A stretch of DNA of 64,000 nt, taken from contig LSYV01000006.1 in assembly GCA_001584585.1 (NCBI GenBank), positions 717,696 to 781,695 of the forward strand. Reading direction: 5' to 3'. The notes under the pieces are model-generated. The model was not told the DNA's origin, did not search any database, and was given only the letters and a program-made list of their open reading frames with translations. The DNA is from Gonium pectorale (Eukaryota; Chlorophyta; Chlorophyceae; Chlamydomonadales; Volvocaceae). This document shows positions 25,798 through 37,808 of this stretch, in pieces (position 1 is the first letter of the stretch; every line of letters begins with the position of its first letter). The position numbers were made by a program, and so were the translations under genes.

Positions 25798-26224
25798 AAG
25801 AAGCAAGAATACACGTCAATTGTATGTATGCCGTCAACCAATACTGCAGAACTTGATACGAGCAAGGTTTTCTTACTCCTCGTTTAGCATGATGCGCTTA
25901 GAGCAGCTAGATGATAGCGGGTACTTCGGGTACGCGGCCCATTGGTAAGGGTTATGGTAAGAAGTGAGTGCCGTACAACAAGCTCATCCTGCGTGAGTAA
26001 GAGATGCGGTCTACGACCCTCTGAAGGTATTCGTCCAAGCCCCTCCTGCAACCAGCGAATTACGAAACTCCGCACTCCTTGCCAGCCCTGTCCAAGCATC
26101 AAAACCCGTCGGCGCCCGGCCATGGCACCAGGAACGTGCGCCTCGGGGCTGCCACACCGTGCAGCTTGGTCCCGAACGCCCGCTTCAAACCATCACAATA
26201 GTCCCATTACGGCAGCGCAGATAA

Positions 26225-29200
26225 CTAAACGCGGCGTCGTCGCTTGAGGCGTGGCGGTGGCTCTGCCGTGTCCTGGGTGTTCCCCATAGAGTCAGACCGG
26301 TACGAGGGCTGGGGCGAAGCGCGTTCGCTGCCCTGCGGGCCCATGGATTCCGAAGGGGCGTACGCGAGTGGAGCGTCCTCGTCCTCGCCCTCCTGCTCGC
26401 CAACCTCATCATCCTGCTGCTCCTCGCCCTCGTCCTCCTCGTCAGCACCGTATTCCTCCTGCACTGGGCTGTAGCGGCGCTTGCGGCTGGAGGACGGGGT
26501 GGCCGCCGCAGCGTCGGCAGCATCACCGTCCTCCCCTTCCTCCTCTGCGCCGCCCTCCTCCTCCCCCTCCTCGTCCTCCTCCGGCTCCTCCGCTGCATTT
26601 TGGTCGCACTGCCCCTCACTGGCCACCAGGCTGCGGCCCTGAGACTCCGCCGGCGCGTTCCCGTCAGCGTCGTCGGACATCTGCACCTCCTCCTCCTCGC
26701 CTTCCTCCTCCTGCTCCTCGGCCTCCTCCTCCTCCTCCTCCTCCTCCTCGTCGTGGCCCCTCTGGTCCGCATCACTTGCCTGTAGGCTCCCAGCGGCCGC
26801 CTGGCTCTGCGTCGCTGCCGCCAGTGATGCAGACGGTTGTGGCTGAGACGGAGCGGCGGCGGCGCGTCGTCGTGCGGGCTGTGGTGCTGGCGGCGCCGCC
26901 GCCCGGCCGCTGCGGGGCTTGGCTGCTGCCGGCAGCTCCTCCTCCGTGGGCACGAATTCCGGGGCCTCCAGCTCCTGCTCTTCGACCTCTTGCTCGCTCT
27001 CGCCCTCTTGGCCTGCAACGGCAATCGCACGCCAGCCTAATTGTCATGAGCGGCCGCATCAATGGCCAGGTGCCGCAGCGCGGCAGCTCGAGATGACCCA
27101 TGGCTATCAACCGACTCCTAGGACCTCCGGAGCCACACAAGGTGGAACGCTGCGCAGGGCGCACTACGCGCCCCCATTTCTTGCCCTGCGCAACATGGTG
27201 CAGCATGGCAATACCCAACGCCCCGCCTCTGGGCCTCACCCGACGTATACGTGGCGCCTGCCGACATGGTCTGGAGGTCCGAGACCAGTTCGGACGGCCC
27301 CGGGCCGGGGCTCCCGCTCTGCTCCTCGCCCTCCGATACCACCGCCATGTCGCTGACGGCGAGCAGGGAGGGGCCCTGGGACGCGGCCTGTGACTGCGAC
27401 TGCGTCTGGGTCTGCGTGAGGGCGGTGTGCGGCCCGGCGTCCAGGTCGATGGCGCGCAGGTTGGTTGCAGCGGTGGCCGCCGCCGCCTTGGCGGTGCGCC
27501 GGAGTGCAGCTGGCTGGGCAGGCTTGGGCGGCTGGGCGGGCTCTCGGGTCTGTGAATCAAGGGAGGACAGGTCACAGCGGGGTGCCAGACGCAAGGAGGC
27601 CATGAGTGGTAGCCACGATGCCAACAGCTGCGCTCGGTATCAGCATCCTGCACACATCAATACCCATGTCCCATTCGAGATGAAGAACAGCGTTGCAACG
27701 CAACTTTTGATCCGGACCAATAGGTGTACGCCAGGCGCGCTCAGTTGCCGCCGGCCCGTTTAGGCGCACCTTGCGTTTGGCGGCTGTGGCCTGCCCTCTC
27801 GGCGCCGGCCGCTCGTGCGCCTCAGGCTCCTCCTCATGCTGCTCCGCAAAGGCAACCTGCGCGCCCCGCCGCGGCCTCGCCGGCACTGGCGCGGGCCTCC
27901 GCTGCGCCTGGCGCTGCTGCGCGTCCTCCACTTCTTCTTCTTCCTCCTCCTCCTCTTCCTCCTCAGCCGCAGGCTTCCGGACGGCCCGCACCGCCTTCTG
28001 CAGCCACGCGCCCTCTGTCGGCACGCCTGCCTCCGCGGCCGCGCCCTTCTTCTTCGGCTGCTTGGCCTTGGAGGTGCGCTTCGCGGCCTTTGGTGGACTC
28101 ACATCTCGCTCCTCCTCCGCCTCCTCCCCTTCCTCCTCATCTTCAGGGTGATCGCGGTCACGGGGTGACGGCGCGAAGGAGATCTTGCGGTTACGCGCGG
28201 CCTTGGGCGTCGTGGCCGAGGCGCCCTTGAGGGCGCGAGGCGCGACGCGACCCTTGGTCGCCTTCTCCTGTGGCACATAACGGAACAAGGAGCACACACA
28301 AGGGAGCGACGACTCTTTAGCACTGGCTCTGTACAGACATGCTGACCAACGCCCCGGCGTGCATCCCAACATGCTCCTGCCGTCATCTGTCGTTATGGTT
28401 ATTGAACCGCTTTAGCACCACCATCTACGACAACACCGATGTCATGCTGACACACCCATGCCAGCTCTTCCGCTCAACTGCGCGTGCATGCGCATAGTCA
28501 GTCGCGGAGCGTCGAACCCCCTTCCCTGCCAGCTCAAGCCCACGCACGCCCCACCACACCGGCTCCTGCCGCACCCCACCTTGAGCCTGCCGAGGTAGTG
28601 ATACATGGGCGCCCAGTCGCTGTCCCCCTGCTCGTGCGCCAGCTCGGGCGAGTCGTTGAGCCGCCCCTCCAGCTCGCCCACCAGAATGGAGGCGTCCTCC
28701 GGGGCCAGCTTGGGCACGAAGGACTCGGCGCCCCAGGCCAGGATGGCCAGGTTGGTTGGCGCGTCCACAAAAGCCTCGTCCGTCAGGCCGCGCAGGATGG
28801 CGAGCAGCTCACCTCGGGAGGTGCCGTGGCCTGTGGGATGGGCGGGCGGGTGGGTGGGCGCGCGTTGCAACAAGGGCGCGGCGCGCTTTTGGCGTTTATG
28901 GTAATGCGAGAAAGCACTCATCGGGAGGGAGCCAAGCCGGTCAAGTCCACGCCAAGTGTCACATGGTCAGCGTACATGCTCACCAGCGTACATTCCGGAG
29001 ATGTGCTCCGCCAGTTCCTTGAAGTTCTGCAGTGCGGCCTCCTCCGCATCCTCGCCCTCATCGCCGGCGGCGGTCACGACGGCCCAGCTCTGCGACGGCG
29101 CAACACCGTCGGTCGACCAGGCGCTTTCACGACTATGCTGATGTTTTACATCGAGAAGACAGACTGCATTCCAAGAAGTTAACTTCATCCGTGCATCACG

Positions 29201-32200
29201 TTTGCGATCCTCACCTGGCGGAGGGCGCCGGTGTACACCTGGGGCATCTCGCCGTGCGGCCGCGCTGCAGCCATCTCGCGGCACACATCCCGGATCAGGT
29301 CCGCAACCTCCGGACCGTGGTTGCAGAACTGGGGAAAAGGACATGGAGCGGAACTCAGCATATGGCAGCACGTAACCACACCAGCGTGGCCGACCTTCAT
29401 CAGTCACGGCGTCCCGTCTCCACGATAATCCGGAAGAACCCACATACACATGAGCACAGCGGCCCTTGCGCGCGACGTATGACATTGCATGCCGACACTA
29501 CGCATAGCCGTGCCATCCCGCCCCGCATTCGGCGCACCTCCGCCGTCAGCTTGATCGCAATAGTGCGGTGGTGGTCTCCACACACGTCGTGCGCCAGGAG
29601 GCGGCCCAGGCACCCGATCGCAGCCAGCTTGGCCGCCACGGCGGCCGCGCGGCGGGCACGCCGGTCGGCCGCACCGGGGTCGCGCGGACCTTCCAGCTCG
29701 TCAGTCACGTCGTCAGCTGCAGAGTGCACACGACACCATAAGCTTACGGGTAGGCGGTTGCCACGGACAGCAGCTGCGCATCACCTAAAACTATCGTGCA
29801 TCTTGATGCGGGTTGACTTGACTTTCTTTGACCACGCGACGCATGCATGGTCTTATACGCAACGAACACAGAGTCATCCAGGAGAGGATGGGCTACCTGG
29901 GTCCGCGTCCTCCTCGCCCTCCTTGCCCTTGTCGTCGGGCCGCGTATCCGCGCAGCGCAGCACCCCGGCGCAGTGGCGCCACATGAGGTTGGCCACCTGC
30001 TCGCTTAGCGTCATCATGCACACCGGCTCCAGGGGGGTGCTCTGAGGGCGGGGCGGGGAAAGGCCGCGTTTGGGGCACCACCGAACACCAGTCGTGGGCC
30101 GTACGGGGCGCAGGACCCAGACACAGCGCACGCAGTTCATAAAAGCAGTTCCTCAGCAATGCTGGGACGCAAGACCCAACGAAGGAAACCCCGGAAGGGT
30201 GCCGTCGTGTGGACGCCATGGCTGTCCTCTCCGCGCATCTGGGGGCACACATGCAGCTGCCAAGAGCAGCGAGCCCCGCCTCTGCCCCTCGACCCCGCTC
30301 TCGCTTCTCACCGCCCAGCTCTTGGACCCGAAAACCAGCGCCACGTCGCTCAGCACCCGGTACGCTGCGTCTTGCACCACCGCCGCGCCGGCCGAGCCCG
30401 CGCCCGAACCGACCCGCGGGTCAGCGTCCCCATCCTCATCGTCCAACTGCAGCGAGCCGCCGGCATGGGCCGCATCAGCGGCCGCCGAGTGCATGGCCAC
30501 CAGATGGGAGACCAACGAGTCACGCGCGTGGAGGAGCCTCTGGATGGTGGAAGCGGCCGCGGCTGCGGCAGGGCCCCCGCTGCCGCTCGGGCCTGGCCCG
30601 CCGTCGGCCGCCGCGGCTGCGGCAGCAAATGAAGGCCCCGAGTTGACCTGTAGTAGGAGGGCACACGGAGTTAAAACGCACTAAAAGAGACGCAGTAACT
30701 AAGGCTACTTACACGGTTGAAAAGAGAACGTCTTGAAAGCGAACAGGGTTGTTATGCAATGCAAACATGATTTACATGCCTTGTAGCTCTGCTGCAAGTG
30801 CTGCTAGCATACCTGGTGCACGTTGTTGAGCAGCACGGTCAGCTGAGTGGCCGCCAGCAGGCTGGTCAGCTCCGGACCCAGCAGCCGCCCCGAGCCGCAG
30901 CCGGCAAGCAGCTCGTCCAGGGCGTCGAAGACCCGTGGGTCGGCGGCCAGCGCGGCGCCGCCACGGATCTGCTCAGCAGCATCGCGCACGGCGGTCCAGC
31001 GGGACACATCTAATTCAACGCCCTTGGGATCAGATGCATCGTACGCAGACTACATGAATCAGGCAAGGGAGCCGCGAGCAAACGCTACATGTGTGTTGAA
31101 CTGAGTTCTGGGTCAGACGCAGCGGTGCCCGCAGTGCTCACCAGGACCGCGTGCGTCCGCAGCAGGGCCACGCGCAGCGCCACCAGCTCCTCGGCGTCCG
31201 CGTCGGCACCGTTGACCGCCAGGTCGGCCACCGCCTCCGCCAGGTCCTCCGCGTCCACATTGCGCACTACGCCGGCCGCCGTGGCCAGGCCCGCCGCCAG
31301 CTGCTCGCACACGTCCCGCATGACCACGCCCGCGGAGGGCTGCGCAACGCAACATGGTGACGGGCATGCGAACAGCTCGGATCCGGGCAGAACAAGAGAA
31401 TGCAGGAGGTAAGAGTTCTGTGACGTGCGTGTCATTGTCCTCGACGATACAGGCAAGAGAGGCGTCCGGACGCGGGTCAGACGCGCCCGCCGAGGTTAAT
31501 GGCCCGAGACCCAACGCCCCACTTGCCTGCAGCGCCTGAGGCCCGCGCGACACGGCGTGCACCAGCGTGTCGGCGCACTGCGTGAGCAGCTCCGGCGAGG
31601 AGCCGCGGCTTGACAGCTGGTCGCCCACCAGGCGCAGCAGGCCCTGCCAGCCTGCCTCGTCGCCGCGCAGGCTGAAGAGCTCCAGCTTGAGGTCACGGAG
31701 AAGCGCGACAAGGGCGGATACCTGCGCAAAGTAGCGCGCACTTGAGATACACCGACGGAAGCTGCTTCCGTACGGCAGCGAATACGCTTCTTGCCCATTA
31801 CAACGCCTGGGAAGAGAGGCGGGCAGCATTGTACTGCACGCTGCCGTCAATGTCCGCCACTAGCAGGTGAAGCCAACGCAGTTGAGGCCACAGCGGATTG
31901 ACGTCCCTGAGCTCGTGGCCACGCTCACCACGTGCGCGTCGGTCTGATGCCGGCGCAGCAGCCCTGGCAGTGCCGCCAGCAGCACCTGGCTCGCCTCCAG
32001 CAGGACCTCGCCCTCGGACGCGGCGCCACGCGCGCGCGGGACCTGCGGGAGCCAGCCAAACAGACGCCCAACGCCGTGAGGACGAGCACATAACATCGGC
32101 ACGTGCGCGTCGGTGCTCGTGTACCCAAGTCGCTTGCCGAGGAACAGCGCTCGTGCGCTTACTATATCTTGTTATCGACATGTAGTTCGGCCCTTCAGAC

Positions 32201-35200
32201 GCCCAAGCGCCCAGCGGCAGCGCTCCCATGGCCTGCGCCCAGCCCACCTGGCGCTTGAGGCCGGGCGGTGCCTGTGCCGCGGTGCGGGTGCGCTTGACCG
32301 ACGCCGCCAGCAGCTGCGCCAGGTGCGCCAGGCCCACTGGGCCCCACATCTGGGCCAGCAGGTCGTCCGACAGGCAGTCCACCAACAGCTTCCAGGACCG
32401 CAGCACCGGCAGTCTGAGCGACCACAGAGGAAAGGGGATCCGCGATCATCACCCCCGAATGGGAACGAGAATGACTAGAGGAGATGGGGCTGCCGCCGGA
32501 ACTGAGGAGAGAAGGGCCTTTGGGAACTGTAGTGCGAGCGGGAAAGATACTTGGCCTCGCTTCCCTGACCGTGGCACACCACGAAAACGCCGTGGGGCAC
32601 CGTGTTGAATATCAACACAAGTACGTGTTTCGTTGGTTCGCGCGCGCTTGAACAGGGCGCACCTGTCAAAGAGTGCGTCCACCAGGTCTTCCGCCATCTC
32701 GGGCTCCAGTGGCGAAGCGGTTGCGCCCTTGTTCCCTGTCACCAAACGCAATGGGTTTCCAAAGTGACCCTCTTCACATCAGCACCCACACGAGTGGGAA
32801 GTACGAACCCTCATACACCCCTCATGCACGCACGTCCATTACGCCGGACTATTTGCTCTTACCGCTTGGAAGCGGTGCCGAGTGGCCGGTGCGAAGGAGC
32901 ATCATCATATCGAGCATGGCGCCCAGCAGCGCGGCCTGCTTCCGCTGGTCCGCATCGGACAGCAGTGACTGTGCAGCCAGAGGAGCGTCTTCGCCGTCGC
33001 CTGCAGCGGCGGTATCGCCACCACGGGCGCGGCCGCCGCGCCGGGGCTTGCCGCCCTTGACCCCGGCGGGAGGCGCCGCGGCCGCAGCTGCTGCAGCCGA
33101 GGCAGCCTCGGAAGCCTTCTGTGCGTACACCTGGGATGGGATGGGATTGGGGCGCCTCTGAAGCACCGCAGGTGCTCTACATGCGCTGCGGCATTTTAGG
33201 CATTGCGGGCGTTGAGGTCCGGACAGACGTACATACCCGTGTACGGCACACTCACCGGCTCCAGCTTGGCGGCGTCCTCCCGGAGCAGCTGGGCCGCCAG
33301 CTCGGCTGCCGCTCTGCGGATGGCGGGCGGGTTGTCCACGAGCAGCCGGTAGCAGTCCGCAGGCGGCAGCTGCGCGTCGGTCAGGGCGCCGATCGCCACC
33401 AGCCGCGTCAGCAGCCGCACCTGCGAACAGGCCGCCACGGGTTTCAAACGTAAGGCGCAAACCGTAAGGCGCGAAACACTAGCTCGGAATGAGGCAATCC
33501 AGCCCTTGTCGACAACGGTCTGCCGCTGCAGCCGACTGCCTGCGCACCGGCCTGGGTCATATGAACGGTACGAGATTCGGTTGGATGAGCCATTGAAATC
33601 ACTTGAAAAGCGGTTCCTTGAGCCCTGGCAGGTACATGAAGTTCCTGTAGACCCAAGAACCTTCATGGGTGAAGGGGTGAAGATGTGTCGGCACTACAAC
33701 TGGATGCTTGCACCAGTGAGGAGAGCTTCTTGCCTGCGGTATCAGTATGTCTCCTTGCCTTTACAGCAGGTACACGCTGTTGCCCGTTTCCGTGTCTGCG
33801 CTTGGGCACTCGCTGTTTACAGGGACACTCATCTGCCCCGGGAACAACGAGCTTGTCGCGTGTGCCAGTCTGGGATGTGTGAAGATGAATACCACGTTGT
33901 TTTTGAGTGCAGTAATTACGATGGGTTACGCGATGAGTACGGAATTTCGCGCGCTTGTCATAATATGATGCGGTTTTGGACTGACATTGACCCGTACAAG
34001 GTCGGTGCATTCCTTGCCTCAGTTTACAATATACGCAAAGGTCCCATGTTCTAAGTTGCGCTTGTCTTATCGGGTTCTGGGCCCTACGGCTAACCAGGAC
34101 TCTTAAGGGTGTTTTACCCTTTCCGCTAGGGAGCCAATCGGCTGGTATGGCCTGCAACCCCTCTCTGAGGGAGCCTGTAATCTGTAATAACAAATAATAA
34201 TATAGGCAGGAACCAACGTGCGCCCAGTACGCACCCCGAGCACAGCGACCGCCTCGTCGATGTCGTACGGCAGCTCCTTAAACCTGGGTGTGAAGCGCGA
34301 CACGAAGTCTCGCAGCAGGCTCATGTGCGCCGGCGGCTCCGCGCGGCCCGGGGCGGCGGCGGCGGCCGCTGCCGCAGCGGGCGAGCCACCAAAGAGCTCC
34401 AGAAGGCGGCTCACGGCTATGGCCCGGACGCTTGCATCCTGCGCCGGGTACATGCGACGGCAAAGGGCATAACGTGACAGTGACACTGTGACACTGACGT
34501 ACAGATGGACTAGGCTGCACCCCACTTCAGGATATAAAACGAAACTTGCCTCTCGCCAGAACTGGCTTTGGGCACCAAGCCAACCCTACTTCACTTGTCA
34601 TCAACAGCCAGACCGATTGTATCCTGGTCTGCATAACCGGCTGCAAGACAACATGTTAACCTCCCCATCCTGCTGACCAGCGCCCACGCTGCGTATTCCC
34701 TGGAACAGGATCCTGCATCAAGACTGCAGTCTCCAGGATTCCTCCCTAGAACAGCGACCCACGAGGGCCTTCCGCGCTGGCACTCCTGCGCCTCTTGGAC
34801 CTCCCCGGGCCCTCCCGTGTCGGTACTCACCCTGTCGCTGAGCGCCCAGGCCACGTACTTAATGTACTGGTCCACCATGAAGGTGGCGGGCAGCAGCCCG
34901 ATCCAGCGGCCAATCAGGTCGATCACCACGGCGCGGATCTCGGGGCCCACGTCCCTGACGGGCGGTGGCCATCAAGTTGCAAATGCACCGTGTTGACGAT
35001 GACGTGGGCAAGGCATACAGATACAGATACAGATAGGCATAGGGAATGGAACACCCCATTCAACCAGGGTTGCAGTCAGGCCTTTCAACTAGCCGTGCGG
35101 TAAAGACGCAATGCGCCCAACTTCGCTGCGTCAATGTGCTCGGTGGGCAGACAACAACCGTTCAAATCTGCAGCGAGAAGGCGACAGGCGTATGCCAGCC

Positions 35201-37808
35201 TATACCTGAATCGAACGGCGAAGACGGCGGTGAAGGTGGCCTCCAGCTGCGACTTGAGCTGCCGCACCTGCCGCTGCGCCGCCTCCGCCTGGCGCTGCAG
35301 GCTCTCGATTACACGCTTCTGCAGCGGGCAACAAGCCGGTGGCACGGGTCTTGCGGCAGCCCATGCAAGTCTTCACGCAAATGGTGGAGGTCCTCCATAC
35401 GAAGATGAGGACCCCTGTATGCAGCAACACGCGGCCGAATGGCACGCTCAGAAACGCAGTGGAACAGCCACGGCCGCGCACCTTGTCCGCGCCGGCCTTC
35501 TTCTGCCGCTGAGCCGCCTCCTCCTGGTGCCGTGTCGTGCTGATGGCCTCTTGCAGCTGCTGCTGCGCCCGCACCCAGCCCGTCACCAGCAGCCCGGCCG
35601 TGAGCGTGCCGGCGTGGCGGTAGCCGCGGACCTTGGTGCTGCGATGGCAGAGACCAACGCGCACGGATGGAAGGCGTGCAACCGCAATACTGGTTTTAGA
35701 CCTAGTTACATACTGGTTAAGGGCTAGCACAGCTTATACTGTAGCCACTGTAACGGCTAAGCGGTGCACGTTGGGTCGACGTGAAGGATGGGTCCATGTG
35801 GATTGCAGTGCGGGACTCACACGCTGAGGCCGGTGAGCAGGTTGTTGAGGCGCTCGCACACGTGATCGTCCAGCAGGTGGCCCGTGGCGTGCAGCTCCGA
35901 AACCAGCGCGGCCCAGAAGGCCTCGTACGACGCGCGCAGGTTCCGGAGCTTCTTGTCCCGGAAGGGCTCGGAGCCGCCGTCCTGCGATGTATGGTCGATA
36001 CGACGGAGCGGTGTTGAGCGGTGAAGGCGCGTTCGACAGAAGCTGAGATGTGTCTGCTTTGAGACTCGCGAAGACAACTGCCAACATACGGGCCACCGTG
36101 CTAGGGCCCGCAATGTGTAGCCATCCGGCAGCAGCTCCCGGCCCCAAAGCCCGCCAAGTTTTAGGCAACCAGCTCACCCGCACGATTGTGTCCACCAGCC
36201 GCTTGACAACGTCGTCCATCTCGCCCGCCTCCAGGTCATCCTCGCTCACGCCGCAGTCACTGCCGCCAGCCTGGCGGGCGTAGTTCAGGGAGTAAATCCT
36301 CACAACGATAACGGCGCCACACCCTGCTATGGATCTTGAGCATCCCTGCCCCGGCCCAGATGCTGGGATCCCTGCTGCAAGTGCTCTTCCCTTGACAGTA
36401 ATCCTGTGTTGAAAACCTTTCTCACACGAGTTGTTGTTCGCTTATGGTAGCGGCTGGACCCCTGCAGCGGAGTTTCCCGGCTCTGTGAGTCCGGGCAGCG
36501 CACCTGCACGATCATGGACATGAGCTCCGCCATGGCGGATATCTTATCGTCGCAGTAGCGCTGCACCCACTCCTGCACGGCATGACGGAGACACGCAGAG
36601 CGCAAGGTGTTGCTAAACCGTTAGAATTGAGGGCTGGCGACTGCATTCAACGGAGGGCTGGCTATTTCAGATATGCATGGGCTTGCAGTATTGCCGGGGC
36701 GTGCGACGCACGACACTGGTGAAGCCAAACGGACCAGCCTGGCTATCTTCCGTTGGGCCGATTCGTTTTGCCCAACGAAACGTTTGAAGCTCGACGAGGG
36801 TTTTTGTCCAGGGACGCCCTCAGGATGGGCAATGAACGTTCGTACCATAAACGGAGCCCCTTTCAGGGGCTGGGTTTTTCGTTAGAGCACCCCTTCTTCC
36901 AGCGCCCATTTTCCGTCTGGGCCCGCTCCCAAAGGGGGTGCTTTTCGGAAAAAACGTTAGCCAGCCTGAAACGAACTAACTACGACCAAAGAGCAGTCTG
37001 CGCTACTAGTTCTGTACGTAACGCGGTGATCAGTGCACGAACCTTGGCTGCCCGTTCCACGGACGCCGGGTGCTTGGTAATGATGTCTGCATGAAAGGTA
37101 AGGTTTCATTACGCCTCATTGACACCATCCAACAGCAACCAACTCGGCTCACCCCACAGCGTCAGGTTTTGCAGGGAGGCCAGTGGCGCCACCTTCCGTC
37201 GCTTGGCTGCAGGCATTGGGGCAGCGACCTCCGACGGAGGCCCCGGCCCGGCTGCACCGCCTGCGGTATGGTTGCCGTCTTCGGTGTCCCCGTTCGGAAC
37301 ATCGTCTGCCGGTGCCTGCGCTCCAACAGGGCATCGGCACGGCCGTCAGGCTCGGCACCCGAAGACGCGCCCGACGCATGATTCCATGATAAGTAGACGA
37401 GACCTGTGGCGTACCTTTCGCTTCCGCTGCTTGTCGGCTGCGCCCCGCCGAGCGGTTGGGCCCGGCTGCTGAGCCTGGCCCTGTACCCGCTGTGGGGGCT
37501 TGCCCTGCTTTCCCTCCTGGGTCCCCGCCTCAAATTCTGTATCGCTTTCTCCGCCGCTGCTGCTCTCGTCCGAGTCCGAGGGCTCCCTGGCAGGGTTGGC
37601 GGGAGCGAGGCCGGGACGCAATTGGCCGGACGCCTCGAACGTGCAACGGTGCCACGGCAACTGGATGGCGTCAAGGTATATCAGCCATACGCATGGAAGA
37701 TGGAGGCCTGCGCGGCTCCTCAGCGGTGACCTACGGGGCTTTCTGCTTCGCGGGCGACTTCGCCTCCACTGCAGCAATCCGGCTGCTTCGTCTTCGAACG
37801 TCAGCCAT
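26225..37808 (-). CDS. SCC3: Cohesin subunit SCC3/STAG (28 exons)
   Basis: HEAT-repeat subunit that binds the kleisin of cohesin and helps load it on chromatin. Exons, 5' to 3': 37735-37808, 37415-37586, 37153-37315, 37007-37086, 36504-36572, 36178-36270, 35821-35981, 35482-35638, 35206-35318, 34831-34954, 34235-34438, 33256-33420, 32863-33130, 32663-32735, 32248-32413, 31929-32042, 31527-31721, 31142-31339, 30813-31049, 30312-30647, 29897-30041, 29538-29716, 29215-29328, 28984-29089, 28580-28830, 27770-28267, 27240-27549, 26225-27012; 1850 residues, every phase closing. An acidic N-terminus precedes the STAG domain (about 140-330: [34 protein letters not shown]). The stromalin-conserved domain follows (about 355-450: [44 protein letters not shown]). 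From about 1320 the tail is disordered, with Glu runs, ending in the basic cluster RLKRRRRV. One GC donor lies at 31525-31526. Start Met 37806-37808 is inferred. Confidence 0.93.
33500..34203 (+). mobile_element. 5'-truncated L1-type LINE in an SCC3 intron (antisense)
   Basis: Lies in the 814-bp SCC3 intron 33421-34234, opposite to the gene. An open frame ending at 34052-34054 encodes the C-terminal end of a LINE reverse-transcriptase protein with a Cys/His knuckle (CRVC, then H and C in DEYHVVFEC), typical of the C-terminal zinc knuckle in L1-type ORF2. The 3' untranslated end (GTTCTGGGCC to AGCCTGTAATCTGT, about 34070-34185) matches the copy at 17.05-17.2 kb, and a short AATAA-rich tail follows to about 34203. 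The reverse-transcriptase and endonuclease parts are missing, so it is dead-on-arrival. The 5' border and target-site duplication were not found. Confidence 0.75.
35017..35035. repeat. ACAGAT microsatellite, about three copies, in an SCC3 intron
   Basis: ACAGAT repeated about three times within SCC3 intron 34955-35205. Its complement, ATCTGT, is the same repeat family as the tail of the LINE end at 17186-17207, so it may mark an almost fully truncated minus-strand insertion. No adjoining LINE sequence could be aligned. Confidence 0.5.
36653..36966. repeat. Hairpin-rich element with short inverted ends in an SCC3 intron
   Basis: Lies within SCC3 intron 36573-37006. GGCTGGCTA at 36656-36664 is inverted at 36958-36966. 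Inside are further inverted pairs: CGTTGGGC/GCCCAACG (36751-36777), AGCCCC/GGGGCT (36855-36871) and AGCACCCCTT against AAAGGGGGTGCT (36885-36942). The sequence differs in base composition from its surroundings. It is likely a non-autonomous (MITE-like) insertion or relic. No target-site duplication was clear, and coding frames inside it look spurious. Confidence 0.5.

Larger units (their letters stand above)
25379..26224. other. Convergent intergenic region (3' ends of lipocalin and SCC3 genes)
   Basis: No gene is seen. It separates the stop codons of two converging genes and contains opposed TGTAA-type signals (listed separately). An AT-richer stretch around 25770-25880 surrounds them, as expected for the cleavage region of two transcripts. 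Confidence 0.6.

Noticed and set aside
29032..30045. 337-codon plus-strand frame
   Set aside because: Antisense to several phase-consistent SCC3 exons and their introns.
33506..34054. Possible host gene for a zinc-knuckle protein
   Set aside because: The Cys/His knuckle with the downstream repeat-tailed 3' block is that of a truncated LINE, and it lies wholly inside an SCC3 intron.
36673..37094. Overlapping plus-strand frames of 70 and 113 codons
   Set aside because: They cover the hairpin-rich element and antisense of an SCC3 exon; no coding signal.
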